Part shown: piece by piece, positions 8,413 through 18,416 of the stretch
Layout of the letters: each line of letters starts with the position of its first letter
Numbering within the stretch: position 1 is the first letter of the stretch
Source of the DNA: Paenibacillus camerounensis
Lineage (GTDB): Bacteria; Bacillota; Bacilli; Paenibacillales; Paenibacillaceae
Assembly: GCF_000723885.1 (NCBI RefSeq)
Contig: NZ_CCDG010000024.1
Coordinates: forward strand, 1 to 64,000
Direction of reading: 5' to 3'
Length of the DNA stretch: 64,000 nucleotides
Position numbers and translations under genes: made by a program
The notes under the pieces: model-generated
The model's input: the letters and a program-made list of their open reading frames with translations, nothing else
What the model was told of the DNA's origin: nothing
Database searches by the model: none

Positions 8413-9531
8413 ATGGATACACGTGACTTGATATTCGGGCTGAATGAAATGGAGGGTATCGGCTGGAAGAGCATCGACAAAATCCGCCGGGCGGGACTTT
8501 TGTCGGATCGTGCGTTTAGTTGCCGGGCAGATGATTGGCTTCAGGTCGGATTAAGCGCGAAAATGTCACAGCGGCTGGAAGCGGAATTTCATGCAGGCTG
8601 GATCAAGGAGCGCCGTCTTATAATGGAAGAAAGCGGAACAGCGATGGTAACCGTTCTGGATGAAGAATATCCCGCTATGCTGAAAGAAATAGCCGAGCCG
8701 CCTTGGATACTCTATTACCGCGGGCTATTGAAGCTTGCTTCCCGGCCGTCAATCGCTATGGTGGGAACCCGTGTGCCGACTGCTTATGGCCGAAAGATCG
8801 GGGAGATGCTGGCGGAACAGCTCAGCCGTTCCGGTCTTGCAGTCGTCAGCGGCTTGGCCCGCGGTATTGACAGTGTGTGCCATGAAGCTGCACTGGCCTG
8901 CGGCGGAAGCACAATTGCTGTTGTAGCCACAGGGCTTGACACTGTATATCCGCCTGAGAACCGTGAGCTGGAACGGGAGATTTCCCGTAAAGGGCTTGTG
9001 CTCAGCGAATATCCGCTGGGAACCCCAAGCCATCCGGGCCTTTTTCCGCAGCGCAACCGGATTATTGCGGGGCTGACGCTTGGAACAGTGGTTGTTGAAG
9101 CAGATTCCCGCAGCGGCTCGCTTATTACTGCTGATGCTGCCCTTGAAGCGGGAAGGGACGTGTTTGCTGTTCCCGGACCGGTTACTTCCCCGAAAAGCCG
9201 GGGGGCACTGGACCTGATTAAGCAAGGGGCAAAACTAGTAACCTGCGGTGAAGATATTATTGAAGAATATATAGCATATCTGCCGGTAAAGGCTGAAAAT
9301 TCGGGACAAAGCAGACGCTCGGATGCCGGTGACGGTGACAGGCTTGCCGAAAAGAAATTGACAAGTGAGGAGTCGCACCTTTACCATATACTGCATCAAG
9401 GCCCGTTTACACTGGATGAGCTTCTCTCCAGAACAAGCTGGGATTTTGGACATTTGCATTCAGTTCTGTTATCTTTAATCATAAAAAAAGCGGTAACACA
9501 ATTGCCTGGTGCAATTTATAAGGTCATTTAA
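8413..9531 (+). CDS. dprA: DNA-processing protein DprA (Smf)
   Basis: 372 residues. N-terminal helical region, then the Rossmann-like DprA core with MVGTRVPTAYG, VVSGLARGIDSVCHEAAL and FPQRNRIIAGL, then a C-terminal winged-helix tail (LLSRTSWDFGHLHSVLLSLI). ATG 8413 is preceded by AAGGGAGAG at 9 bases; a longer upstream start lacks a site. DprA loads RecA onto incoming single strands during transformation (family knowledge). Confidence 0.95.
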   Translation: MDTRDLIFGLNEMEGIGWKSIDKIRRAGLLSDRAFSCRADDWLQVGLSAKMSQRLEAEFHAGWIKERRLIMEESGTAMVTVLDEEYPAMLKEIAEPPWILYYRGLLKLASRPSIAMVGTRVPTAYGRKIGEMLAEQLSRSGLAVVSGLARGIDSVCHEAALACGGSTIAVVATGLDTVYPPENRELEREISRKGLVLSEYPLGTPSHPGLFPQRNRIIAGLTLGTVVVEADSRSGSLITADAALEAGRDVFAVPGPVTSPKSRGALDLIKQGAKLVTCGEDIIEEYIAYLPVKAENSGQSRRSDAGDGDRLAEKKLTSEESHLYHILHQGPFTLDELLSRTSWDFGHLHSVLLSLIIKKAVTQLPGAIYKVI

Positions 9532-9619
9532 TATAGAAGGAACAGAATCGAGTGCATTCTATCAGTCCGTATAACCGGAATGACGGCCGTGCTCACAATA
9601 CTTTTAGGAGGATTAACCT

Positions 9620-11716
9620 ATGGCGGATACATTGGTCATTGTCGAATCGCCTGCCAAAGCGAAGACAATCGGCAAATATTTAGGCAGTAAATATATCGTA
9701 AAGGCGTCTATGGGACATATCAGAGATTTGCCAAAGAGCCAGATCGGCGTTGAGGTGGAGAATGATTTTAGTCCCAAATATATTACGATCCGGGGTAAAG
9801 GATCTATTCTTAAAGAACTGAAAGACGCCAGTAAAAAAGTGAAAAAAGTATATCTGGCGGCTGACCCGGACCGCGAAGGTGAAGCTATTGCCTGGCATCT
9901 GGCACATGCGCTGGATCTGGACAATACGCAGGAATGCCGGGTTGTTTTTAACGAAATTACGAAGCAGGCAGTAAAGGATGCCTTCAAGACTCCGCGAAAA
10001 ATTAATATGGATCTGGTGAACGCACAGCAGGCGCGGCGTATTCTGGACCGGCTGGTCGGCTATAAGATCAGCCCGTTATTATGGAAGAAAGTCAAAAAGG
10101 GCCTGTCGGCAGGACGGGTACAATCGGTAGCGGTAAAGATTATTATGGACCGGGAGAATGAGATTTCTGCTTTTGTACCGACTGAATACTGGAGCATTAC
10201 TGCAAAGCTTGGTGTAAAGGGTACGGACTTTGAAGCTAAATTTCACAGGCTGAACGGTGAGAAGAAAGAGCTGGGTAAGGAAAGTGACGTCCAGGAAGTT
10301 CTGGAAGCGATTAAGAATGCAGACTTTAAGGTGGCTGAAGTAAAAGAGAAGGAAAGACAGCGTCATCCGTCAGCACCTTTTACGACAAGCTCCTTGCAGC
10401 AGGAGGCTGCCCGTAAGCTTGGCTTCCGCGCCGCCAAAACGATGTCTGTAGCCCAGCAGCTGTACGAAGGCGTGGAACTCGGCAAGGAAGGTACAGTGGG
10501 TCTAATCACTTACATGCGTACGGACTCTACCCGTATTTCCACAACAGCCCAGGATGAGGCTAAGGAACTGATACAGGCTAAATACGGAGAGAAATTCATC
10601 CCGGAAACTCCTCGTCAGTATTCCAAAAAAGCGGCAGGAGCACAGGATGCGCACGAAGCGATCCGTCCGACCTCTGCCCTGCGTGAGCCTGAGCTTGTTA
10701 AGGAATACATGAGCCGGGATCAGTTCCGCCTGTATAAACTGGTCTGGGAGCGGTTTGTATCCAGTCAGATGTCCTCCGCCGTTCTTGATACTCTCTCGGT
10801 TGACATCACTGCTGGAACTGCTATTTTCCGGGCTGTAGGTTCTAAAGTATCCTTCCCCGGATTTATGAAGGTATATGTGGAAGGCAATGATGACGGAACG
10901 ACAGATGAGGAGAAATTCCTGCCTCCGCTGAAGGCTGGCGACGAGCTCGACAAGCAGGCGATTGAACCTAAGCAGCATTTTACCCAGCCGCCGCCGCGTT
11001 ACACGGAGGCCCGTCTCGTTAAAACGCTGGAGGAGCTGGGTATTGGACGCCCGAGTACTTATGCCCCAACACTGGAAACAATCCAGAAACGCGGATATGT
11101 GGCGATTGAAGAAAAAAAATTCATGCCGACAGAGCTTGGTGAACTGATTATAGAGCAAATGGAACAGTTCTTCCCGGAAATCCTTGATGTGGAATTTACC
11201 GCACATATGGAAGGTGACCTTGACCATGTGGAGGAAGGTGCGGAGGATTGGGTCAGAGTGTTGGCCGGATTCTACGAGTCCTTTGAAAAACGGCTGGAAT
11301 TCGCGGAAGAAGAAATGAAGGAAATTGAGATTGAGGATGAAGTATCGGATGAGCTCTGTGAGAAATGCGGCAAGCCGATGGTTTATAAGCTTGGCCGGTT
11401 CGGAAAGTTTCTGGCCTGCTCCGGATTCCCGGACTGCCGTAACACCAAGCCGATTGTGAAGGATATCGGGGTCACCTGTCCGAAGTGTAACGAAGGCAAG
11501 GTTGTAGAGCGGCGCAGTAAAAAAGGGCGGGTGTTCTACGGCTGCGACCAGTATCCGGGCTGTGACTTTGTTTCCTGGGACCGTCCGTCCATCAAACCAT
11601 GCCCGGCTTGCGGAGCCTGGATGGTGGAAAAGCGCAACAAACAAGGCACCAAGCTCCAATGTACTTCCTGTGATCACACAGAGGCAGTGCTTGAGAGTGA
11701 TGAATTAGCAGAATAA
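9620..11716 (+). CDS. topA: DNA topoisomerase I
   Basis: 698 residues, type IA. TOPRIM domain: [17 protein letters not shown] and [15 protein letters not shown]. Active-site tyrosine Y298 in [13 protein letters not shown]-terminus carries three Cys4 zinc modules, starting [16 protein letters not shown] and CPACGAWM. It relaxes negative supercoils behind RNA polymerase. RBS TAGGAGG precedes the ATG. It is followed 26 bases later by trmFO. Confidence 0.98.
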   Translation: MADTLVIVESPAKAKTIGKYLGSKYIVKASMGHIRDLPKSQIGVEVENDFSPKYITIRGKGSILKELKDASKKVKKVYLAADPDREGEAIAWHLAHALDLDNTQECRVVFNEITKQAVKDAFKTPRKINMDLVNAQQARRILDRLVGYKISPLLWKKVKKGLSAGRVQSVAVKIIMDRENEISAFVPTEYWSITAKLGVKGTDFEAKFHRLNGEKKELGKESDVQEVLEAIKNADFKVAEVKEKERQRHPSAPFTTSSLQQEAARKLGFRAAKTMSVAQQLYEGVELGKEGTVGLITYMRTDSTRISTTAQDEAKELIQAKYGEKFIPETPRQYSKKAAGAQDAHEAIRPTSALREPELVKEYMSRDQFRLYKLVWERFVSSQMSSAVLDTLSVDITAGTAIFRAVGSKVSFPGFMKVYVEGNDDGTTDEEKFLPPLKAGDELDKQAIEPKQHFTQPPPRYTEARLVKTLEELGIGRPSTYAPTLETIQKRGYVAIEEKKFMPTELGELIIEQMEQFFPEILDVEFTAHMEGDLDHVEEGAEDWVRVLAGFYESFEKRLEFAEEEMKEIEIEDEVSDELCEKCGKPMVYKLGRFGKFLACSGFPDCRNTKPIVKDIGVTCPKCNEGKVVERRSKKGRVFYGCDQYPGCDFVSWDRPSIKPCPACGAWMVEKRNKQGTKLQCTSCDHTEAVLESDELAE

Positions 11717-11742
11717 AAGACCGTTAGCAGGAGGAACAGAAA

Positions 11743-13104
11743 TTGAAAGACTCAGCAAAAGTTACAGTGATCGGAGCGGGCCTTGCAGGCAGCGAGGCTG
11801 CATGGCAGATTGCCTCAAGCGGGGTGCCGGTCAGACTATATGAAATGAGACCAGTGGTTAAAACACCAGCCCACCATACCGACCAGTTTGCCGAGCTGGT
11901 GTGCAGCAATTCGCTGCGGGCGAACGGGCTTGGCAATGCAGTTGGTGTACTGAAGGAGGAAATGCGGCGCCTCAACTCACTGGTCCTCGGGGCAGCCGAC
12001 CGCCATGCGGTCCCGGCCGGCGGCGCGCTGGCAGTTGACCGTGACGGGTTCTCAGGAGAAATCACCCGCACGCTGCACGACCATCCGCTCGTAGAGGTTA
12101 TCAATGAAGAGCTGACGCAGCTTCCTGAGGACGGGATTGTCGTCATTGCCACCGGTCCCTTGACTTCCCCGGCTCTGTCTGCCGAAATCAAGGCGCTGCT
12201 TGGCGAAGAGTACTTCTACTTCTATGATGCTGCGGCTCCGATTGTTGAGAAGGACAGCATTGATATGAGTAAGGTATATCTGGCTTCCCGGTATGATAAG
12301 GGAGAGGCAGCTTATTTGAACTGTCCAATGAATGAAGAGGAGTTTGACCGGTTTTATGATGCACTTATTACAGCTGAGACTGCAGCATTAAAGGATTTTG
12401 AGAAGGAAATCTATTTCGAAGGCTGCATGCCGATTGAAATTATGATGAAGCGCGGTAAACAGACGGCCTTGTTTGGACCTATGAAACCGGTAGGTCTGCT
12501 GAATCCCCATACAGGCAAGCTGCCATTCGCAGTTGTTCAGCTGCGCCAGGATAATGCAGCAGGCACCCTGTACAACCTGGTAGGCTTTCAGACTCATCTG
12601 AAGTGGGGCGAGCAGAAGCGGGTGTTCTCCATGATTCCGGGCCTCGAGAATGCCGAGTACGTCCGCTATGGTGTAATGCACCGCAACACGTTCATTAATT
12701 CTCCGAAGCTGCTTCATCCGACCTATCAGATGAAGGGGCATGAAAGACTGTTTTTTGCCGGCCAGATGACAGGTGTTGAAGGTTATGTGGAATCCGCTGC
12801 TTCAGGAATGATTGCAGGTATTAATGCGGCCAAAGCAGCGCTGGGCCAAGAAGGTCTTATATTCCCTGAGGACAGCGTCCTGGGCAGTATGCCTGCTTAC
12901 ATCACTTCTGCTGATCCGAAGCATTTCCAGCCGATGAATGCCAATTTCGGGCTGCTGCCGAAGCTGCCGAACAAAATCCGCAATAAAAAAGAGAAAAATG
13001 AACTGCTTGCCCACCGTGCACTGGATAGCCTGGCTGCATTTGCAAGGCAGACAGGCCTTGACTATAAGGAACCGGTAGCAGCTGTGGAGCAGGATCAGGC
13101 ATAA
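11743..13104 (+). CDS. trmFO: Methylenetetrahydrofolate--tRNA (uracil-5-) methyltransferase
   Basis: 453 residues from a TTG start with AGGAGG upstream. FAD-binding [12 protein letters not shown] at the N-terminus, the [13 protein letters not shown] motif (here VCSNSLRAN), and catalytic Cys228 in FEGCMPIE. It makes ribothymidine 54 in tRNA using methylene-THF and FADH2. Gene order topA-trmFO is conserved in Firmicutes. In B. subtilis the next gene is xerC; here it is a palindrome and then hslV. Confidence 0.96.
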   Translation: MKDSAKVTVIGAGLAGSEAAWQIASSGVPVRLYEMRPVVKTPAHHTDQFAELVCSNSLRANGLGNAVGVLKEEMRRLNSLVLGAADRHAVPAGGALAVDRDGFSGEITRTLHDHPLVEVINEELTQLPEDGIVVIATGPLTSPALSAEIKALLGEEYFYFYDAAAPIVEKDSIDMSKVYLASRYDKGEAAYLNCPMNEEEFDRFYDALITAETAALKDFEKEIYFEGCMPIEIMMKRGKQTALFGPMKPVGLLNPHTGKLPFAVVQLRQDNAAGTLYNLVGFQTHLKWGEQKRVFSMIPGLENAEYVRYGVMHRNTFINSPKLLHPTYQMKGHERLFFAGQMTGVEGYVESAASGMIAGINAAKAALGQEGLIFPEDSVLGSMPAYITSADPKHFQPMNANFGLLPKLPNKIRNKKEKNELLAHRALDSLAAFARQTGLDYKEPVAAVEQDQA

Positions 13105-13143
13105 TTTGAAGTTTGCACAGCATAAGCTTATGATTTATAGAGG

Positions 13144-13183
13144 ATGAACTTAAGAATGCCAGAATTTTCATTCTTAAGTTCAT
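13144..13183. terminator. Perfect 15-bp inverted repeat, probable terminator
   Basis: 13144-13158 pairs exactly with 13169-13183 (10-base loop). The tail is TTTGCGTTTT. The AT-rich arm and short T-run make it a moderate terminator; it could also be a protein site. Confidence 0.6.
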
Positions 13184-13224
13184 TTGCGTTTTGAAGTGAG
13201 TTTATCCTAGGAGGTTGCCCAATT

Positions 13225-13767
13225 ATGTTACCCATTTTTCATGCAACTACTATTTGTGCCGTAAGACATAACGGCCAGGCCGCGATTGCCGGCGACGGAC
13301 AGGTCACTTTCGGAGAGAGTGTTATTATGAAGACGACTGCCAAAAAGGTGCGCCGGCTGTATAGAGGACAGGTAATTGCCGGCTTTGCGGGTTCCGTAGC
13401 CGATGCTATCACTCTGTTTGAAAAGTTTGAGGGTAAGCTGGAGGAGCACCACGGTAACCTGCAGCGTTCAGCAGTCGAGCTTGCTAAAGACTGGCGGCAG
13501 GACCGTATCCTGCGTAAGCTTGAGGCTCTAATGATTGTGATGAATAAGGAAGGCATGCTGCTCATCTCCGGTAACGGAGAGATTATTGAGCCGGATGATG
13601 ACGTGCTTGCTATCGGCTCGGGCGGTAACTTTGCCTTAGCCTCGGGACGGGCTCTCAAACGTCATGCGCCAGACCTGAGCGCAGCCGAGATTGCCAAGGA
13701 AGCATTGCAGATTGCTTCGGAGATTTGCGTGTATACCAATTCCAATATCATAGTTGAACAATTGTAG
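13225..13767 (+). CDS. hslV: ATP-dependent protease subunit HslV (ClpQ)
   Basis: 180 residues, proteasome beta-type fold: [23 protein letters not shown] and [14 protein letters not shown]. Forms the proteolytic double ring of HslVU. The start at ATG 13225 has AGGAGG 10 bases upstream. The N-terminus reads [13 protein letters not shown], so the Thr-Thr pair that heads E. coli HslV is at residues 8-9, and the Ser residues that head B. subtilis ClpQ (CodW) are missing. Active nucleophile is therefore uncertain. Confidence 0.95.
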   Translation: MLPIFHATTICAVRHNGQAAIAGDGQVTFGESVIMKTTAKKVRRLYRGQVIAGFAGSVADAITLFEKFEGKLEEHHGNLQRSAVELAKDWRQDRILRKLEALMIVMNKEGMLLISGNGEIIEPDDDVLAIGSGGNFALASGRALKRHAPDLSAAEIAKEALQIASEICVYTNSNIIVEQL

Positions 13768-13800
13768 GCACGGTGCCACAGAAAGAGGGAGGAAGTCGTA

Positions 13801-15201
13801 ATGGTGAATCAATCGCTAACACCCCGCCAGATCGTCGCTGAACTTGATAAATATATCGTAGGCCAGAAGCAGGCTAAGAAATCGGTGGCAGTAGCCCTCC
13901 GTAACCGTTACCGCCGCAGCCAGCTCAGTGAAGAGCTGCGTGATGAAATAGTTCCAAAAAACATTTTGATGATTGGGCCTACAGGTGTCGGGAAAACTGA
14001 AATTGCCCGCCGGCTGGCCAAGCTGGTTAATGCCCCGTTTATTAAAGTTGAAGCTACTAAATTTACCGAAGTCGGTTATGTTGGCCGGGATGTGGAGTCG
14101 ATGGTCCGGGATCTGGTCGAGACCTCAATCCGGATGGTTAAGCTTGAACGGACGGAAAAAGTAAAAGACCGTGCCGAGGAGCTCGCTAATGAACGGATCG
14201 TTTCGATTCTGGCACCATCCTCTTCCAAAAATAAATCCCAGCGTAATCCGTTTGAAATGATCTTTGGCGGGAATGCCGGTGCTTCTGATGATGTTAAGGA
14301 GGAGCCGGAGGACGGAAGCCTTAGTGAACGCCGCCGCGGCATCAAATTCAAGCTGCTGGCCGGACAGCTGGAGGAAGACATCATCGAGATTGATGTGGAG
14401 GATACCGCTCCGACGATGCTCGATATGTTTGCCGGCCAGGGAAATGACCAGATGGGTATGAATATGCAGGAAATGTTCGGCAATCTGCTGCCCAAACGGA
14501 CCAAGAAACGTAAGCTGCCGATCAAGGAAGCGCGCAAGGTGCTTATTCAGGATGAGGCTGCCAAGCTGATTGATATGGATGATGTAATTCAGGAGTCCGT
14601 TGCCCGTGCAGAGCAGTCCGGCATTATCTTTATTGATGAGATTGATAAGGTAGCCAGCCAGGGGAAAGGATCGGGGCCAGATGTCTCGCGTGAAGGCGTA
14701 CAGCGTGATATTTTGCCTATCGTAGAAGGTTCTACGGTTATGACCAAATATGGTCCTGTGAAGACAGACTACGTGCTGTTCATTGCAGCAGGCGCTTTCC
14801 ATATCGCCAAGCCCTCCGATCTTATTCCGGAGCTTCAGGGCCGGTTTCCGATTCGTGTTGAGCTGAGCAGTCTGACGCTGGAGGATTTTGTGTCCATTCT
14901 GACTGAACCGCAGAATGCGCTCACCAAGCAGTATGTGAATCTGCTTAAAACAGAGAACATTGAAATTCAGTTCCAAGCTGATGCGATTCAGGAAATTGCC
15001 AGAATTGCTGCCTCTGTCAACCAGAACATGGAGAACATCGGAGCACGTCGTCTGCATACAATCCTTGAAAAGCTGTTAGAAGACCTTTCATTTGAGGCGC
15101 CGGAGCTGACGCTGGAGACTATGGTGATCACACCGGAGTATGTTCGCGAAAAACTGTCAGGGATCGCGCAGGACCGCGATTTAAGCCAATATATCCTGTA
15201 A
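13801..15201 (+). CDS. hslU: HslU (ClpY) ATPase
   Basis: 466 residues, AAA+ unfoldase partner of HslV. N-terminal [16 protein letters not shown], Walker [15 protein letters not shown], the pore motif GYVGRD, a variable I domain (about residues 130-230), Walker [10 protein letters not shown], and sensor II GARRLHT. It lies 33 bases after hslV in the same operon. In B. subtilis codY follows; here no codY is seen before flgB. Confidence 0.97.
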   Translation: MVNQSLTPRQIVAELDKYIVGQKQAKKSVAVALRNRYRRSQLSEELRDEIVPKNILMIGPTGVGKTEIARRLAKLVNAPFIKVEATKFTEVGYVGRDVESMVRDLVETSIRMVKLERTEKVKDRAEELANERIVSILAPSSSKNKSQRNPFEMIFGGNAGASDDVKEEPEDGSLSERRRGIKFKLLAGQLEEDIIEIDVEDTAPTMLDMFAGQGNDQMGMNMQEMFGNLLPKRTKKRKLPIKEARKVLIQDEAAKLIDMDDVIQESVARAEQSGIIFIDEIDKVASQGKGSGPDVSREGVQRDILPIVEGSTVMTKYGPVKTDYVLFIAAGAFHIAKPSDLIPELQGRFPIRVELSSLTLEDFVSILTEPQNALTKQYVNLLKTENIEIQFQADAIQEIARIAASVNQNMENIGARRLHTILEKLLEDLSFEAPELTLETMVITPEYVREKLSGIAQDRDLSQYIL

Positions 15202-15350
15202 AGGGGCAAGATTTGGATTTACTTTAAATTTAGGTATATTGAATTAGTGACTTGCATAAAAGTCCTGAGAAACAGCTAAAACGTGTAATAAAATGCTAAA
15301 TAAAAGCATATTATGGCATATAACTGGTAGCAATTTGAAAAAACATGCTT

Positions 15351-15392
15351 TAAGCCCTCTCTTTTCTGAAAAGATAGGGCTTATTTCTTATT
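15351..15392 (+). terminator. Terminator after hslVU
   Basis: TAAGCCCT (15351-15358) pairs with AGGGCTTA (15376-15383); the inner arm TCTTTT (15360-15365) pairs with AAAAGA (15369-15374) across one mismatch. A T-rich tail follows. Confidence 0.85.
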
Positions 15393-15579
15393 GTAATAAT
15401 ATACAAATTCTACGAAAATCAATGTATATGAGATTGCCAATAGAATCATCCATCGACACCTTTCGACTGCTTGTTCAAGAAAATAGCGAAAATTTTAGCT
15501 TTTTTTGTCGAAACAAGCAGGTATTCGCAAGAAGTTGTGGAATTCTTTTCATTATGATAGCTTTGGAAGGGGGATTTCG
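15393..15579 (+). promoter_or_regulatory. fla/che operon upstream region with alternative pairings
   Basis: 187 bases of AT-rich DNA that must contain the main fla/che promoter, although I cannot pick a convincing -35/-10 pair or a sigma-D consensus. TTTCGAC (15461-15467) can pair with GTCGAAA (15507-15513), and CTGCTTGTT (15467-15475) with AACAAGCAG (15512-15520). The two helices overlap and exclude each other unless they form a pseudoknot. Confidence 0.45.
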
Positions 15580-15987
15580 ATGGGTTTGCTGAATAGTGTC
15601 AGTTTTCAGAGATTGCAGGGAGGCCTTGAGGCCGCCACTAAACGACAAAGTGTTCTGGCCAACAACATTGCCAATGCGGATACACCGGGCTTTAAACGCT
15701 CCGACGTTACATTTGAGAGCATACTCGCCGGGCAGGATAGCGGATTAAAGCCGACGCTCGGCGCGAAGGTAACGGATTCCCGCCACTTCCAATTCGGTTA
15801 TGTTTCTGCCGCACCGGCTGCTGTCGTCAGCACAGAAGCTTCTACTTCGATGAATAACAACGACAACAATGTGGATATGGACAGGGAGATGGCGCTCAGT
15901 GCTGAGAATCAGCTCAGATACAACTCTTATGTCGAACAGTTAAACAGTCAGATTACTATGATGCGTACAGTTGTGCAGGGAGGGTAA
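15580..15987 (+). CDS. flgB: Flagellar basal-body rod protein FlgB
   Basis: 135 residues. Rod-protein N-terminal signature VLANNIANADTPGFKR and C-terminal heptad helix NSYVEQLNSQITMMR. Proximal rod subunit exported through the flagellar apparatus. ATG 15580 is preceded by AAGGGGG; a longer frame upstream has no family support. First gene of the fla/che operon. Confidence 0.95.
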   Translation: MGLLNSVSFQRLQGGLEAATKRQSVLANNIANADTPGFKRSDVTFESILAGQDSGLKPTLGAKVTDSRHFQFGYVSAAPAAVVSTEASTSMNNNDNNVDMDREMALSAENQLRYNSYVEQLNSQITMMRTVVQGG

Positions 15988-15993
15988 TATATA

Positions 15994-16446
15994 GTGAACT
16001 TTGGTAGCAGCTTTGGAATCAGCGCATCCGCGTTAACCGCCCAGCGGCTCAGGATGGACGTGATTTCCTCCAACATTGCCAATGCCGAAACGACCAGAGC
16101 CTCAGTAGTAGACGGTAAGGCTGTTCCGTACAAGCGAAAGCTTGTCGTGCTTGGAACCGAGCAGAACAACAGCTTTTCAAACATTCTTAATTCCAAAATG
16201 AACAGTGGCAACGGTGCTGAAGGGGTAAAGGTAAAGTCAATTATAGAGGATGATTCACCCTTGAAGCCGGTTTATAATCCGACCCATCCGGATGCGGATG
16301 CTGACGGGTATGTATACATGCCTAATGTCGATCTGACTAAAGAGATGGTGGACATGCTGTCTGCTTCGCGTTCTTATGAAGCCAACATTACGATGCTGAA
16401 TGCATCCAAAGCAATGGTAAGCAAGGCACTCGAAATTGGAAGATAG
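15994..16446 (+). CDS. flgC: Flagellar basal-body rod protein FlgC
   Basis: 150 residues from GTG. SSNIANAETTRA near the N-terminus, and the conserved C-terminal VDLTKEMVDMLSASRSYEAN helix. Proximal rod protein. Six bases after flgB. Confidence 0.96.
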   Translation: MNFGSSFGISASALTAQRLRMDVISSNIANAETTRASVVDGKAVPYKRKLVVLGTEQNNSFSNILNSKMNSGNGAEGVKVKSIIEDDSPLKPVYNPTHPDADADGYVYMPNVDLTKEMVDMLSASRSYEANITMLNASKAMVSKALEIGR

Positions 16447-16476
16447 AAGCTTAAGCGAACATTAGGAGGGTAATCA

Positions 16477-16785
16477 TTGATACAGAATCTTTTGATAGGA
16501 ACGCAAACTGTCCAGCCCCTTGCGATGAAATCTGCCGCAGCACAGATGGGAGAAACGGCCGGTTCCGGTCAAAGCTTTGGAGCTTATCTGGAAGACGCAT
16601 TGAATCAGGTGGCTGCCCAGGAGCAGCAGGCCAAGGATATGAGCAACAAATTTGTTTTGGGAGAAGTCAATATCGATGAGGCGATGATTTCTTCACAACA
16701 GGCATTGCTGAGTTTGCAGCTGACTACACAAGTCCGGAACAAAGTGATTGAAGCCTATCAGGAAATTATGAGAACTCAAATCTAA
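16477..16785 (+). CDS. fliE: Flagellar hook-basal body protein FliE
   Basis: 102 residues from TTG with AGGAGGG upstream. FGAYLEDALNQVAAQEQQ and the conserved GEVNIDEAMISSQQALLSLQLTTQVRNKVIEAYQEI tail region identify FliE, which joins the MS ring to the rod. Confidence 0.95.
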   Translation: MIQNLLIGTQTVQPLAMKSAAAQMGETAGSGQSFGAYLEDALNQVAAQEQQAKDMSNKFVLGEVNIDEAMISSQQALLSLQLTTQVRNKVIEAYQEIMRTQI

Positions 16786-16819
16786 ATGATCCTAGCTTAG
16801 TTTCGGATGGGGTGACACT

Positions 16820-18412
16820 GTGAATGAAAGATTTGCCCAATACAGGGAGAAGGCGACCGAGTATTGGAACAGATTTAGCGGTAAACAAAAAATATTATTC
16901 TTTTCTACGCTCTTTATCATCATTGTAATTATTATTGTTTTGACAATGCAGCTTTCGAAGACGGAATACGAAGTGGCTTTTCGGGATTTGGACAATACAG
17001 ACTCCGCCGGAGTCATGACCTACCTGGATGGCGCGGGCATTCCTTACCGGCTAAGTCCAGACGGCAGAAGCATTTCAGTGCCAAGCACCCAAGCCAACCG
17101 CATTAAAATAGATATTGGTTCCCAGGGGATTGTGCAGGAGGGTTCCATCGGATACAAGGTCTTTGATGAGTCTTCATCTATGATCGGCACGACAGACAGC
17201 GAGTTCAATGTTAAATATAACAACGCGCTGAATGGGGAAGTTGAACAGCTGATGAGGCGGATGCAGGGGATTAAGGATGTCAAAGTGCTGATTACTCTCC
17301 CGAAAGAGACTGTATTTGCTTCTCAGGAGGGCCAGGAGCAGGCTTATGCATCAATTGTGCTTACGTTTGATCCGGGATTCAGGGCATCACAGGATAATAT
17401 CGACGGATACTTCAATTTAGTTAAGACTGCCGTTCCTAATTTACCGGTTGACAACATTACGATTACCAGTAACGAAACTGAATTAATGCCTTCTGCCAAA
17501 GGCGGGCAAGCGGGAATATCCAGCCAGGTCGAAGAGAACTTTGCCCTTCAAAAGAAATTTGAAGAGGAAGTCAAAAAGAATGTAAAGCAATTTCTCAGTA
17601 CCTTAACAGGTCCTGATAAAGTCGATGTTCTGGTTTTTTCCAAGCTGAATTTTGATAAGGAAAGCCGGACGGAAGATATTGTTACACCTGTGGATATGGA
17701 GAATATGCGGGGGATTGAGATAAGCTCGCAGATTATCAGCAATACCTTTTCGGGTCAGAGTAACACCACCGGGGGGGTTGCGGGTACGGGATCGGAAGAT
17801 GTCTCGGGTTATCCTTCGGGGGCTGACACAGGCACCTCTACTTCTGAAGAATCTTCGGAAACGAGAAACTATGAGGTCAACCGAATTACAAAGGATATAA
17901 TCGCAAGCCCATATACTGTTAAAGATTTAACCATTAATGTTGCAGTTGAACCACCTGCAGGGCAAACAACTTTGGATGAGGCGACTTCAGGTGCAATCCA
18001 GAATATTTTAGTTAACATCGTACGGGCATCACTGGCAGATTCAGGGGTCACTTATACAGACGCTGATTTGACTAAAAAAGTTTCGGTCTATTCCCAACAG
18101 TTCGGGGGCAATACAGCTGAAGCAGCCACAGGCGGTCTGGCTACCTGGATGATCTGGGCGATTGGAGCAGCAGCGCTGCTGGTTGGCGCAGGAGGCGGTT
18201 TCCTGATCTACCGGAGCCGCAAAAACAAACAATTGGAAGAAGAAGTGGAAGAAGACATTCCGCTGCAGGTTCCTACCGAATTCCCGTCCATTAACTTGGA
18301 GAGCGTGACGAATGAAAGTCAGGTTCGCAAGCAGCTGGAGAGCCTGGCGAAGAAGAAGCCGGATGAATTCGTAAACCTGCTGCGTACATGGCTTGCAGAT
18401 GAACAGAGGTGA
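16820..18412 (+). CDS. fliF: Flagellar MS-ring protein FliF
   Basis: 530 residues from GTG. Two membrane segments, at about residues 30-50 (FSTLFIIIVIIIV) and 437-460 (MIWAIGAAALLVGAGG), flank a large external domain with the secretin-like ring folds (YRLSPDGRSISVP, QAYASIVLTFDPG). The cytoplasmic C-terminal tail (EFVNLLRTWL) binds FliG. Forms the housing of the export gate. Confidence 0.97.
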   Translation: MNERFAQYREKATEYWNRFSGKQKILFFSTLFIIIVIIIVLTMQLSKTEYEVAFRDLDNTDSAGVMTYLDGAGIPYRLSPDGRSISVPSTQANRIKIDIGSQGIVQEGSIGYKVFDESSSMIGTTDSEFNVKYNNALNGEVEQLMRRMQGIKDVKVLITLPKETVFASQEGQEQAYASIVLTFDPGFRASQDNIDGYFNLVKTAVPNLPVDNITITSNETELMPSAKGGQAGISSQVEENFALQKKFEEEVKKNVKQFLSTLTGPDKVDVLVFSKLNFDKESRTEDIVTPVDMENMRGIEISSQIISNTFSGQSNTTGGVAGTGSEDVSGYPSGADTGTSTSEESSETRNYEVNRITKDIIASPYTVKDLTINVAVEPPAGQTTLDEATSGAIQNILVNIVRASLADSGVTYTDADLTKKVSVYSQQFGGNTAEAATGGLATWMIWAIGAAALLVGAGGGFLIYRSRKNKQLEEEVEEDIPLQVPTEFPSINLESVTNESQVRKQLESLAKKKPDEFVNLLRTWLADEQR

Positions 18413-18416
18413 ACTA

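Noticed and set aside
15393..15579. Sigma-D promoter for flgB
   Set aside because: No TAAA with a suitably spaced GCCGATAT-like box was found; the region needs 5' end mapping to identify the promoter.
15293..15592. 99-codon open frame upstream of flgB
   Set aside because: It crosses the hslU terminator and the fla/che leader, has no ribosome-binding site and no recognisable content.
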